44,131 bases of DNA, taken from Treponema sp. UBA6367. GTDB taxonomy: Bacteria; Spirochaetota; Spirochaetia; Treponematales; Treponemataceae. The notes below the pieces were generated by a model. That model ran no database searches and was not told the DNA's origin. It was given only the letters and a program-made list of their open reading frames with translations. The stretch is taken from the NCBI GenBank assembly GCA_002437725.1, contig DJRF01000013.1, positions 141,633 to 185,763 on the forward strand, read 5' to 3'. Below, one piece after another: positions 1-8,110 of this stretch; position 1 is the stretch's first letter; every line of letters starts with the position of its first letter. The position numbers and the translations under genes were made by a program.

Positions 1-127
1 TGAGTTGTTGAGTTGTTGAGTTTAAAATTTTCCAAAATGCTTGTCAACATCATAATTTTATTATAGCACAGAAATTTTTGTATGTAAAATGTCGCTTGAA
101 GTCTTTAAATCAACAAAACAAACTTAA
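1..127. repeat. 8-bp tandem repeat at window edge, then AT-rich spacer
   Basis: The window opens with an 8-bp unit (TGAGTTGT) repeated almost three times. The rest of the stretch is AT-rich and I see no gene in it. The repeat may continue beyond the window edge. Confidence 0.5.
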
Positions 128-286
128 TCAAGGCTCTTCTTTTTTCAATCCGTCTGGCATGCCCCTGTTTGTTGCAACCACAAAATCCTCACGCAAGAAC
201 CTCTTAAGCAAAAAAGCACAGAAATACGGAATCGTGTAAAAACGTCCATTAAATCCTACGTTTTTATTGCAAAACTTTATTCCAAA
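128..286 (-). pseudogene. Remnant of the C-terminus of a second DUF4143-family ATPase
   Basis: Read on the minus strand, this segment encodes GIKFCNKNVGF, then TIPYFCAFLL, then a divergent tail ending in KKEEP and a stop. The intact ATPase next door (425-1729, plus strand) ends with GIKLCNGNIGF and TLPLYCAMFL, so this is the last part of a paralogue in opposite orientation. The homology stops near 286, just where the repeated leader of the intact gene begins, so the rest of the older gene is gone. The similarity is read by eye; the inference is decay or replacement within a multicopy gene family. Confidence 0.6.
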
Positions 287-424
287 AATATGAACAAAAT
301 TCAAACAGTATACACACAAAATATGAAGAAAATTCAACCTAGTTATGCACAAAACATGAACATTTTTTCTATACTTAAAATATGCAAATTACATATTCCA
401 AAGGTACTTAAAATATGCAATAAT
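287..424 (+). repeat. Degenerate 33-bp tandem repeats in front of the ATPase gene
   Basis: About four units can be lined up, each starting ATATGAA or ATATGCA and ending CACAAA or CTTAAA. Units 1, 2 and 4 are 33 bp; unit 3 is about 26 bp. Because 33 is a multiple of three, the stretch stays open in the ATPase frame and would encode 11-residue repeats (MNKIQTVYTQN, MKKIQPSYAQN). It may be an N-terminal extension or a repeated leader/operator; the family normally begins near the RKFYNILLNW segment, so I favour a non-coding leader. Confidence 0.5.
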
Positions 425-1729
425 ATGTTTATGCAAAGAAAATTCTATAATATTCTTCTGAACTGGAAAAATAAAACAGATAAATTATGTATGCTCGTTC
501 GTGGCGCAAGGCAAATTGGAAAAACCTATATCATCGATTTGTTTGGTCGCACTGAATATGAAAACTACATCTACATCAATTTTGAAGAAAATCCTTCCTA
601 TAAAGATATATTTTCCGGCGACTTAGATGTGAATACACTCACAGCTGAAATTTCTCTCAGGGTAAAAGATGCCCATCTTGAAAATGGAAAGACTCTAATC
701 TTTCTCGACGAAATCCAAAGCTGCCCGCAGGCAAGAACTGCACTAAAGTTTTTCTCAATGGACAAAAGATATGATGTGATTGCAAGCGGTTCTCTTTTGG
801 GACTCAACTACAAAGATGTTTCTTCTTACCCGGTAGGTTATGTGCAGGAAGAAAAAATGCATTCAATGGACTTTGAGGAATTTCTTTGGGCATTGGGAGT
901 GTCTTCTGAAACAGTCAGCTATATCCGCTCATTTTATAAAAACTCAAAAAAAATTCCCGATGCCACACACAAAAAGATGATGGAATATTTTAGGCAATAT
1001 GCGGTTATCGGCGGAATGCCGCAAGTTGTGCAAAGTTTTACGAATGAACACAATTATCAGACTGCATTGAAACTTCAAAGAAATATTCTGCTTAATTACC
1101 AGAATGACATTGCAAAATATGCGCCTGTTTCTGAAAAAACAAAAGCAAGGGAATGTTTTCTTTCTATTCCGCGCCAGCTTGCAAAAGAAAACCGTAAATT
1201 TCAATACGGCATTGTAGAAGAAAAAGGAACTGCCCGAAAGTTTGCAGGAAGCCTGATGTGGCTTTACGATGCAGGCATAATTGATTTTTGCTACAATATA
1301 AATCCGCCAGCTCTTCCGTTTGCAGGAAATGTTGTCTCTTCTTGCTTTAAAATTTATATGCATGACATTGGACTTCTGTGTGCAATGCTGGATGACGGAA
1401 CCCAGAAAGACATTATTGACGACACATTGAAAATCTATAAAGGCGCTATTTACGAAAATCTTATTGCAGATGTTTTCTCAAAAATGCAAAAGCCGCTTTA
1501 TTATTATAAAAAAGAAAACTCACAGGGCGAAATTGATTTCTTTATAAGATATAAAGACAATGCAACCCCTGTAGAAGTAAAAAGCGGAAACAAAGGAACT
1601 TCCAGTATGGATAATCTGCTTAAGAAGGCTGAATTTCCCTATGGAATAAAACTTTGCAATGGAAACATTGGTTTTGCAAACAAAAAAATTACACTTCCGC
1701 TTTACTGCGCCATGTTCTTGAATGAATGA
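425..1729 (+). CDS. AAA+ ATP-binding protein with DUF4143 C-terminal region
   Basis: About 434 residues from the preferred start. The order is an N-terminal helix (MQRKFYNILLNW), a Walker A motif (GARQIGKT) about 28 residues in, Walker B (TLIFLDEIQ), a sensor-like ASGSLLG segment, then the DUF4143 region. Near the C-terminus EIDFF and PVEVKSG resemble the acidic and E-x-K signature of a PD-(D/E)XK nuclease fold, usual in this family. The function is unknown; members are multicopy in spirochaetes and gut anaerobes, and roles in defence or DNA transactions are speculative. The frame stays open back to 290, but family length favours 425 or the ATG at 431; neither has a Shine-Dalgarno. It is convergent with the truncated carB, 60 bp away, and a decayed paralogue lies at its 5' side. 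Confidence 0.85.
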   Translation: MFMQRKFYNILLNWKNKTDKLCMLVRGARQIGKTYIIDLFGRTEYENYIYINFEENPSYKDIFSGDLDVNTLTAEISLRVKDAHLENGKTLIFLDEIQSCPQARTALKFFSMDKRYDVIASGSLLGLNYKDVSSYPVGYVQEEKMHSMDFEEFLWALGVSSETVSYIRSFYKNSKKIPDATHKKMMEYFRQYAVIGGMPQVVQSFTNEHNYQTALKLQRNILLNYQNDIAKYAPVSEKTKARECFLSIPRQLAKENRKFQYGIVEEKGTARKFAGSLMWLYDAGIIDFCYNINPPALPFAGNVVSSCFKIYMHDIGLLCAMLDDGTQKDIIDDTLKIYKGAIYENLIADVFSKMQKPLYYYKKENSQGEIDFFIRYKDNATPVEVKSGNKGTSSMDNLLKKAEFPYGIKLCNGNIGFANKKITLPLYCAMFLNE

Positions 1730-1789
1730 CTTTTCGCGTTTTCTAAGCGATTTGCTTAATCCTGCATATTTTTAGAACGCCGCAACACC

Positions 1790-3352
1790 TTAAGAATTTT
1801 CGATTTCATAGCCGGTCATTTCTTCAATGACTTTGTCTGGATAACCGAGCTTTTTTGCCTCAACGTATAATTCTTGGGTAAGTTCGGCAGCTCCGTTTTC
1901 AGAAAGTTCAGAACCTTCTTTTATCATCTGGAACGTATCTTCCATTTCAACAAGATTCATAAGTTTGTTCAAGAACCATTCGTCTATCATTGTAACTTTA
2001 TGGATTTCTTCCACAGTCATAATTCCGCGCTTTAAAGCCTGGAAAACTGCGAACAAACGCAAGTCTGTGCACTGCCCAACGCGTTCAATAATTTTTTCGT
2101 TAGATTCTTCTTCAAAAACTTTAAAATTAAGCGAATTAACGCCAATTTCCGCACCGCGAGCAGCCTTCATCAGCGCTTCTTCAAAAGTGCGGCCAATCGC
2201 CATAACTTCGCCAGTCGCCTTCATCTGGGTTCCCAGTTTTCTAGCCGCATAAACAAACTTATCAAATGGGAATTTAGGCATTTTTACGACAACGTAATCT
2301 AAAACTGGCTCAAAACAAGCCGCCGTCTTTTTTGTAACGAAGTTTGGAATTTCATCAAGATTATAGCCGATGGCAATTAGCGAAGCGACTTTCGCAATCG
2401 GGTAGCCGGTAGCCTTAGAAGCCAATGCCGAAGAGCGAGAAACACGTGGATTTACCTCAATAACCGCATATTCAAAAGACTCCGGATTCAATGCGAACTG
2501 ACAGTTGCAGCCGCCTTCAATTTTCAAAGCAGAAATTATGTTCAGGGCAGCAGAGCGAAGCATCTGGTATTCTTTATCTGCAAGAGTTACCGTCGGAGCA
2601 ATTACAATTGAATCTCCTGTGTGGACGCCGACTGGATCAAAGTTTTCCATTGAACAAATTGTCAGAACGTTTCCGCTGTGGTCGCGCATAACTTCAAATT
2701 CAACTTCTTTCCAGCCGGAAATACATTTTTCCACAAGAATCTGATGAATTGGCGAGCGGTGAAGCCCGTTGTGGGCAATCTCGTCTAACTCTTCATCGTT
2801 GTTTACAATGCCGCCACCAGTGCCGCCAAGAGTAAAGGCCGGGCGAATTATTGCAGGAAAACCAATTTCGTTGTGAACAAAATCAACGGCATCTTCATAA
2901 GTTGTTACAACTTTAGAAGGAATACAAGGCTCTCCAATTGCAAGCATTGTATCTTTGAACATCTGGCGGTCTTCCGCCTTGTCAATTGTTTCTGGTTTTG
3001 CGCCTAAAAGCTGAACTCCATGGCTTGCAAGAAAACCCGACTTTGCAAGTTCCATAGAAAGTGTAAGACCTGTCTGCCCGCCCAAGGTTGAAAGCAAACT
3101 ATCAGGCTTTTCTTTTTCAATTATTCGCTGAATTACTTCGGGAATAAGAGGCTCAATATAAATTGAATCTGCCATTGAATGGTCTGTCATAAGCGTAGCA
3201 GGATTTGAATTGACTAAAACAACTTCAAGTCCTTGTTCTTTTAATGCCTTGCAAGCCTGCGTTCCTGCGTAATCAAATTCTGCCGCCTGCCCAATTACAA
3301 TCGGACCAGAACCAATTACCATTACTTTGTGGATACTTTTATTTAAAGGCAT
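1790..3352 (-). CDS. carB: Carbamoyl-phosphate synthase large subunit, N-terminal half only
   Basis: This 520-residue protein matches only the first half of CarB (full length about 1070). It starts with the biotin-carboxylase-like fold (GPIVIGQAAEFDYAG at 15-29), continues through the carboxyphosphate ATP-grasp domain (FTLGGTGGG, VIEVNPRVSRSSALASKATG) and ends inside the oligomerisation domain at GYEIENS. The carbamate-phosphorylating second ATP-grasp domain and the MGS-like allosteric domain are absent, and I could not find them in any frame of the 60 bp before the ATPase gene. The start overlaps the end of carA by 10 bp, so the two are translationally coupled. It may be a truncation or a split gene like those of Methanocaldococcus and Aquifex, where two separate genes encode the halves. 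A half-subunit can in principle work as a homodimer. Confidence 0.85.
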   Translation of the reverse strand: MPLNKSIHKVMVIGSGPIVIGQAAEFDYAGTQACKALKEQGLEVVLVNSNPATLMTDHSMADSIYIEPLIPEVIQRIIEKEKPDSLLSTLGGQTGLTLSMELAKSGFLASHGVQLLGAKPETIDKAEDRQMFKDTMLAIGEPCIPSKVVTTYEDAVDFVHNEIGFPAIIRPAFTLGGTGGGIVNNDEELDEIAHNGLHRSPIHQILVEKCISGWKEVEFEVMRDHSGNVLTICSMENFDPVGVHTGDSIVIAPTVTLADKEYQMLRSAALNIISALKIEGGCNCQFALNPESFEYAVIEVNPRVSRSSALASKATGYPIAKVASLIAIGYNLDEIPNFVTKKTAACFEPVLDYVVVKMPKFPFDKFVYAARKLGTQMKATGEVMAIGRTFEEALMKAARGAEIGVNSLNFKVFEEESNEKIIERVGQCTDLRLFAVFQALKRGIMTVEEIHKVTMIDEWFLNKLMNLVEMEDTFQMIKEGSELSENGAAELTQELYVEAKKLGYPDKVIEEMTGYEIENS

Positions 3353-4653
3353 AGCTTACTCCCGTTCGTTTCTTTTATTGTCGACTTAAAATACGATATT
3401 GCATCAACGCGTTCAAATTCTGGCTTAAAATTCTTAAAATAGTTTCTGTCGTTTATAAGATTAATAAAATCATCAAACAAAAAGTTTGTATCCAAAGGAC
3501 CGCCGCTTGCCTCTGGATGGAACTGAACGCTAAAAGCAGGAATGTCCGTATAAGTTATGCCTTCGCAAGTTCCATCGTTTGTGTTTACAAAACTTAAAAA
3601 AGCGCCTTTAGGAAGACTTTCATTGTTTACTGCATAGCCATGGTTTTGAGAAGAAATATAAACTCTTCCTGTTGAAAGCTGCTTTACAGGCTGGTTGCCC
3701 CCTCGGTGACCATACTTCAGCTTGCTGGTTTTTGCTCCCCGTGCAAGCGCCAGCATTTGATGCCCCAAACAAATTCCAAAAACTGGAATTCCGCTTTCAG
3801 AAATCTTTTTGATATTTTCAATAATTTCAACGTTGTCGGCAGGATCTCCAGGTCCGTTGCTCAGCATAATTCCGTCTGGATTTCTTTTTAAAATATCTTC
3901 CGCTTTTGTATCGCAAGCTACAGTTTCAACGTCAACTCCGCGCTTCAGCAATTCCCTGCGGATATTTGCCTTTGCACCAAAATCCCAAAGAACAACTTTT
4001 TTTCCTTTTCCATTTTTCATGGCAAGTTCTGGGTCATTTACTTTTAAGCCGTCTTTTGTAACAGGAACAGCGCGATACTCTGCGCTAGTTTTAAAAACAA
4101 CATCTGCGCTTTGTTCAATTTTATCAGCATTTAAAGTTACAGCTTCTACTGCTTTTTCTATTTTGTATGCTTTTATTTTTTCTAAAAGCTTTTCTTTTTC
4201 CAAAGGATTTTCAAGGGCATTAAAACACTCTAAAGCTTCTGCAGAGCTGCCAGAAATTATCATTCCGTTCATGACGCCAGCTTCGCGAAGAACTTTTGTA
4301 AGTTTTCTTGTATCTATTCCGCAAAGACCGATTACGTTGCTTTGAACTAAAAAATTATTTAAATTTCCTTTGCAGCGAAAATTAGAAGGTTCTTCGCAAA
4401 GGTTGCGAACAATGTATCCACGTACATGACTTTTTTCGCTTTCAAAATCTTCAGGGATTACGCCATAATTTCCAATCAAAGGAAAAGTCTGCGTAACTAT
4501 TTGACCGTAATAACTGGGATCTGTAAGTGTTTCAAGATAGCCAGTCATTCCTGTTGTAAATACTGCTTCACCGATAACAACACCGGAAGCACCAATACTG
4601 TTTCCATTAAATACAAGTCCGTTAGCCAGGACCAGGCAGGCTTTAGAGTTCAT
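3343..4653 (-). CDS. carA: Carbamoyl-phosphate synthase small subunit (glutamine amidotransferase)
   Basis: CarA hydrolyses glutamine and passes ammonia to CarB for carbamoyl phosphate, feeding pyrimidine and arginine synthesis. The N-terminal CPSase small-chain domain is followed by a class I glutamine amidotransferase with nucleophile C295 in GICLGHQ and the H379/E381 pair in FHPEASGGP. At 436 residues it is longer than the usual 360-390; the excess is a Lys/Glu-rich insert at about 145-218 between the domains. The start lies 12 bp after the DUF456 stop and lacks a Shine-Dalgarno; a TATAGT hexamer (4665-4670) sits 11 nt before the ATG. argA in the same window makes a shared arginine/pyrimidine role plausible. 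Confidence 0.95.
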   Translation of the reverse strand: MNSKACLVLANGLVFNGNSIGASGVVIGEAVFTTGMTGYLETLTDPSYYGQIVTQTFPLIGNYGVIPEDFESEKSHVRGYIVRNLCEEPSNFRCKGNLNNFLVQSNVIGLCGIDTRKLTKVLREAGVMNGMIISGSSAEALECFNALENPLEKEKLLEKIKAYKIEKAVEAVTLNADKIEQSADVVFKTSAEYRAVPVTKDGLKVNDPELAMKNGKGKKVVLWDFGAKANIRRELLKRGVDVETVACDTKAEDILKRNPDGIMLSNGPGDPADNVEIIENIKKISESGIPVFGICLGHQMLALARGAKTSKLKYGHRGGNQPVKQLSTGRVYISSQNHGYAVNNESLPKGAFLSFVNTNDGTCEGITYTDIPAFSVQFHPEASGGPLDTNFLFDDFINLINDRNYFKNFKPEFERVDAISYFKSTIKETNGSKLCL

Positions 4654-4665
4654 TCTAAAAGATAA

Positions 4666-5217
4666 CTATACAGTTTTTATCACATTTTGAACAGTAGGAA
4701 GAATATTTATGACAGAGTCAACGGACTCTGTTTTTATGCCTTTGTACAAACCAAAAAGAAAAAACCATATAAAAACCGCAACCGCAACCATTTTAAGACC
4801 TGTTCCTAACAAAAAACCTTTGAATGCGCCAAAAGCAGCTTTTAGACATTTATTAAAATCAGAAGAATCGTTTATAAGCTCACCTACCAAAGCTCCGCAA
4901 AAAGGTCCTAAAATTATTCCCCAAGGTCCAATGAACATGCCAACTACTAGACCAATCGTAGAACCCCAAGTTCCGGCCTTAGAGCCTCCGCTTTTTTTTG
5001 TCATCGCAACAGGAAAAATATTATCTGCAACAGAAACAAAAATCGCCGCCACTGCGCAAATGATTAAAATCACAGGTTTTATAATTACATAATCAGAAAA
5101 ATATGCTGCTAGCAGTCCAAACCAAGCCAAAGGCGCTCCTGGCAAAACCGGTAAAAATGTTCCTAAAAAACCTAAAAAAAGAAGAACTGCCCCAACAATA
5201 ACTAAAAATATATTCAT
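4666..5217 (-). CDS. DUF456 family integral membrane protein
   Basis: This 183-residue, very hydrophobic, glycine-rich protein has about four or five membrane segments. The opening (GTFLPVLPGAPLAWFGLL) and the central glycine-rich part (GTWGSTIGLVVGMFIGPWG, then LGPFCGALVGE) are typical of DUF456, whose function is unknown. It precedes carA by 12 bp on the same strand and may be co-transcribed. The ATG has no Shine-Dalgarno; a TATCAT hexamer ends 6 nt before it and TTGATT lies 16 bp further upstream, so the mRNA may be leaderless. It diverges from the radical SAM gene with only 37 bp between the start codons. Confidence 0.85.
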   Translation of the reverse strand: MNIFLVIVGAVLLFLGFLGTFLPVLPGAPLAWFGLLAAYFSDYVIIKPVILIICAVAAIFVSVADNIFPVAMTKKSGGSKAGTWGSTIGLVVGMFIGPWGIILGPFCGALVGELINDSSDFNKCLKAAFGAFKGFLLGTGLKMVAVAVFIWFFLFGLYKGIKTESVDSVINILPTVQNVIKTV

Positions 5218-5254
5218 ATTTCAATGATACTATTTTTTAGGTTATAATCAAGAT
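5218..5254. promoter_or_regulatory. 37-bp divergent promoter region, probably leaderless in both directions
   Basis: For the plus-strand gene, TATAAT at 5243-5248 is 6 nt before the ATG. For the minus-strand gene, TATCAT (5224-5229) is 6 nt before its ATG, with TTGATT at 5246-5251 and a 16-bp spacer. The plus-strand -35 is weak (TTCAAT at 5220-5225, 17-bp spacer). The two promoters must interpenetrate and neither gene has room for a normal leader. Confidence 0.5.
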
Positions 5255-7564
5255 ATGCTAAACACAATTATAATACAGCCGCCAATGCTTCAATTAAACA
5301 CACCGTATCCAAGCGGAGCATATTTACTTTCCTTTTTTAACAATCTTTATCAGGAAAAGAATATTAATGGCTGCGTTCAATGGAAAGATTTAAGCATTGC
5401 ATTATTTCATAAAATTTTTTGCAAAAACGGATTAAAAATCATCTTCGAAAAAACCTCTAAAAAAGCTCTTGAGATTGCTCAAAATTTTGAAAAAAAAGGA
5501 GATGAAAATTCTGCTTTTCAACTTAGACGCTATATTTCTCAACAGGAAAGCTGGATAAACTGGATAGATACAATCGTTGCTATAGTTTGCGAAGGAAATA
5601 AAAAATCTGGCCGAGAACTGGTGCACGAATTTGTACGTTCAGCTTATGTCCCGCGCGGAAACCGAATGGAATCATACCTAACGTCTTTAGACCGCGATGT
5701 CAGCGCAGACGATTCACGCATTTTGGCAAGCCTTGCGCTAGCAGACCTTGCAGACTACATTGCCGTTGCCTATGACAAAAATTTTTCTCTTATTCGCTAT
5801 GCGGAAAGCCTTGCTACAAGCAAATCTTCTTTTTTTAAAATTGAAAATGCATTAAATTCCCCGGTTTTAGAAGACTTTTTAAAAAATCTTGTTCAAGAAA
5901 TTTTAGTTCAAAATAAAGAAAATAAAACTCTTTTCTGTATTTCCATTCCTTTTCCTGGAACCTTAGAAGCAGCAATTTTCATCGCCAGAGAAATAAAATC
6001 TTTTTCCGCTAAAAGCAAAAATTTTTTTGTTGCTTTTGGCGGCGGCTACGTAAACACAGAACTTAGAAATCTTCAAGAGCAAGGAATTTTCAAATACTGC
6101 GATTTTTTAAGTTACGACAAGGGGTATGGAAGTTTTCTTCATATATTTGACAGTCTAAATATTCAAGATCCAGACTTTAGTTCAATTTTTGCAGAAAAAC
6201 CTTTCTACAAAGTAAAACACTTTTACAACAAAAAAATAATCGACGGAACAAATTTAGAAGAAAACTTTTCAAAAGAGATTATAAACTTGTATGCAAAAAA
6301 AGAAATTGATTTCGTTCGTAAAATAGTTCCTGACTTTAGCGCTATTGATTTTTCACTTTACCCTCGGCTTGCAGACGACACAAATCCAATGCACAGAATT
6401 TGGAACGATGGAGCATGGCTAAAAGCGTATATGGCTTACGGCTGCTACTGGCATAGGTGCGCCTTTTGCGATACAACCTTGGACTACGTAAAAGGTTTTT
6501 GCAACACAAACATTGAAAATCTTTTTTACGGGCTTGAAAAACAAAGCTTAATAACAGGAATAAACGGTATTCATTTTGTGGATGAAGCTTGTCCTCCCGC
6601 TCTTATGCAAAAATTTGCGCTTTTAAACCTAAGCAGTTCCATTAAGAACGAAAGGCTTTCTTGGTGGGGAAACATCCGCTTTGAAAAAACATTTTCTAAA
6701 GATTTAGCAGATTTGCTCGCCTACGGAGGACTTACCGCAGTTTCCGCAGGAATAGAAATTGCCACAGGAGAAGGCCTGTCTTCAGTAAACAAGGGAACTA
6801 GCATGGAACACATAGTTTCCGCATGCTGTGCATTCAAAGAAGCTGGAATCCTTGTCCATTCATACATGATTTTTGGGTTTTGGAATCAAACAAAGCAAGA
6901 CCTTATTAATTCAATGGAAACTTTAAGGCAAATGTTTAAGGCAGGTCTTTTAGACAGCGCGTTCTGGCACAAATTTTCGCTTACCGTTCATTCAACAGTT
7001 TTTAAGGAATGGCACCAAGGACTTCACAAAGAGCTAAAACCTATTTTTCCTAAAGAAAAAACTTTTGCAGAAAACGAAATCCATTTTGAAGGCGAAGAAA
7101 AAAGCGAAATCTATTCACAACCTTTAAATGAAGCTTTAGAATTTTGGATGCACGCAGAAAAACTCAACAAAAATGTGGAATCTTTTTTTCCATTTAAAAT
7201 GCCGAAACCTTCGATTGCGCCAGACTTTATTGAAAGTCTGATAAAAAAATACGAATCAAAATGCAAAAAAGAATTTTCTTCCCTTGCAGCAAAAAAGTTT
7301 GTTTGGATTGGCGGAAAACCAATCGTTCTTTCTTCTTCAGATTTTTCTACAGTTCAAATCTGCTGGGCCTATATGGGAAACCTTTTATACGCTGATGTAG
7401 AAAAATCACGGGCAAACGAAATTGTTTTTTATCTTGATTCAATTTCTGCTTCAAATTACATAAATTCAGACAAGTCTCTTTTTTTACTTGATAATGCAAT
7501 TAAAATTTTAGGCAAAACCCTTTTCTTCCAATTAAGAGGAAAAGGGCTTTGCGCTCTTATTTAG
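5255..7564 (+). CDS. Radical SAM protein (B12-binding-like N-terminus, CX4CX2C cluster motif)
   Basis: This 769-residue protein begins IIIQPPMLQLNTPYPSGAYLL, as in cobalamin-binding-domain radical SAM enzymes, but I see no DxHxxG cobalamin motif. A middle segment (FVAFGGGYVNTELR) resembles the second strand of such Rossmann-like domains. The iron-sulphur motif is GCYWHRCAFCD with C397, C402 and C405. That is CX4CX2C rather than CX3CX2C; I believe related proteins carry the same CYW....C..CD pattern, but this needs a search. HFVDEACPP and SAGIEIATGEGL are consistent with the radical SAM barrel. The substrate is unknown. The start has no Shine-Dalgarno and a TATAAT 6 nt upstream. The TAG stop coincides with the end of an inverted-repeat element. 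Confidence 0.75.
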   Translation: MLNTIIIQPPMLQLNTPYPSGAYLLSFFNNLYQEKNINGCVQWKDLSIALFHKIFCKNGLKIIFEKTSKKALEIAQNFEKKGDENSAFQLRRYISQQESWINWIDTIVAIVCEGNKKSGRELVHEFVRSAYVPRGNRMESYLTSLDRDVSADDSRILASLALADLADYIAVAYDKNFSLIRYAESLATSKSSFFKIENALNSPVLEDFLKNLVQEILVQNKENKTLFCISIPFPGTLEAAIFIAREIKSFSAKSKNFFVAFGGGYVNTELRNLQEQGIFKYCDFLSYDKGYGSFLHIFDSLNIQDPDFSSIFAEKPFYKVKHFYNKKIIDGTNLEENFSKEIINLYAKKEIDFVRKIVPDFSAIDFSLYPRLADDTNPMHRIWNDGAWLKAYMAYGCYWHRCAFCDTTLDYVKGFCNTNIENLFYGLEKQSLITGINGIHFVDEACPPALMQKFALLNLSSSIKNERLSWWGNIRFEKTFSKDLADLLAYGGLTAVSAGIEIATGEGLSSVNKGTSMEHIVSACCAFKEAGILVHSYMIFGFWNQTKQDLINSMETLRQMFKAGLLDSAFWHKFSLTVHSTVFKEWHQGLHKELKPIFPKEKTFAENEIHFEGEEKSEIYSQPLNEALEFWMHAEKLNKNVESFFPFKMPKPSIAPDFIESLIKKYESKCKKEFSSLAAKKFVWIGGKPIVLSSSDFSTVQICWAYMGNLLYADVEKSRANEIVFYLDSISASNYINSDKSLFLLDNAIKILGKTLFFQLRGKGLCALI

Positions 7565-7643
7565 CCCGAATGTCGAGTTTTTAGGAAAATGAATAAAAGC
7601 GTAAACGAATTTGCAATTTGTGAAGATTTTGTACGATAAGAAC
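7562..7643 (+). repeat. Dispersed inverted-repeat element, left half only (copy B)
   Basis: It begins TAGCCCGAATGTCGAG and runs through GCGTAAACGAATTTGC and GAAGATTTTGTACGATAAG, almost identical to the first 80 bp of the full copy at 8429-8632, then diverges. The first three bases are the stop codon of the radical SAM gene. Confidence 0.8.
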
Positions 7644-7837
7644 TAACCTTGACAAAGCCAAATCGACTTCATCAAAAAAAACGTCAAGGCAATGGAATAG
7701 CTGTATAAATTGCCAGCCTAATGAAAGCCGAAGAAAAAATTATGGAGAGTTCTTGCAAATAGTGATATATTATTACTAATCGAGATTCTGAAATAAATTC
7801 AGCATGATTGAAAACGAGTCAAGATGGAGATGAAAAG
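7644..7837. other. Non-coding spacer before the DUF4160 module
   Basis: I see no gene. A 7-bp inverted pair (CCTTGAC / GTCAAGG) is separated by a long loop. A TTGCAA (7753-7758) precedes AT-rich sequence, but no -10 box at good spacing can be fixed, so the promoter is undefined. Confidence 0.4.
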
Positions 7838-8110
7838 ATGATTTATGAATATATGCGTTTACCAGATGACACAGAAATAACACACACAGATGTTCAAAAA
7901 GATGGAAGTGTTATTGTTTATATTGAAACACCGGATAAAAAAGACGGATTTCATCATGCCAAATGCATCCTTCCGAAATACGAATGGTCAGACATTTTTG
8001 GTTATACAGATAAAGAAATGGCTCATTTTAAAGACATTGTTGAATCTGGAGCGCATTTGATTATTCGTTTTGCAGAATGCGGAGGCTTTAAAAATGCCTC
8101 AAATATTTAG
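7838..8110 (+). CDS. Uncharacterised small protein paired with DUF4160
   Basis: A 90-residue soluble protein starting MIYEYMRLPDDTEITHTDV and rich in acidic residues; it contains FHHAKCILPKYEW and GYTDKEMAHF. I do not recognise a named family. The frame is open from a TTG at 7808, but the ATG at 7838 is preceded by a purine-rich ATGGAGATGAAAAG and is preferred. It overlaps the DUF4160 gene by 17 bp and carries that gene's GGAGG Shine-Dalgarno inside its own 3' end, so the two are tightly coupled. By position it could be the antitoxin or partner, in the place DUF2442 occupies elsewhere, but it does not look like DUF2442. Confidence 0.65.
   Translation: MIYEYMRLPDDTEITHTDVQKDGSVIVYIETPDKKDGFHHAKCILPKYEWSDIFGYTDKEMAHFKDIVESGAHLIIRFAECGGFKNASNI

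Noticed and set aside
944..1363. 139-residue frame antisense to the ATPase
   Set aside because: Shadow of the real gene; Phe/Cys/Lys-rich composition and no start signal.
1730..1789. Frameshifted continuation of carB
   Set aside because: All three minus-strand frames were read; none resembles the expected continuation and all hit stops, so a simple single-base error does not restore the gene.
3809..4345. 178-residue frame antisense to carA
   Set aside because: Ser/Phe-rich shadow of the carA reading frame.
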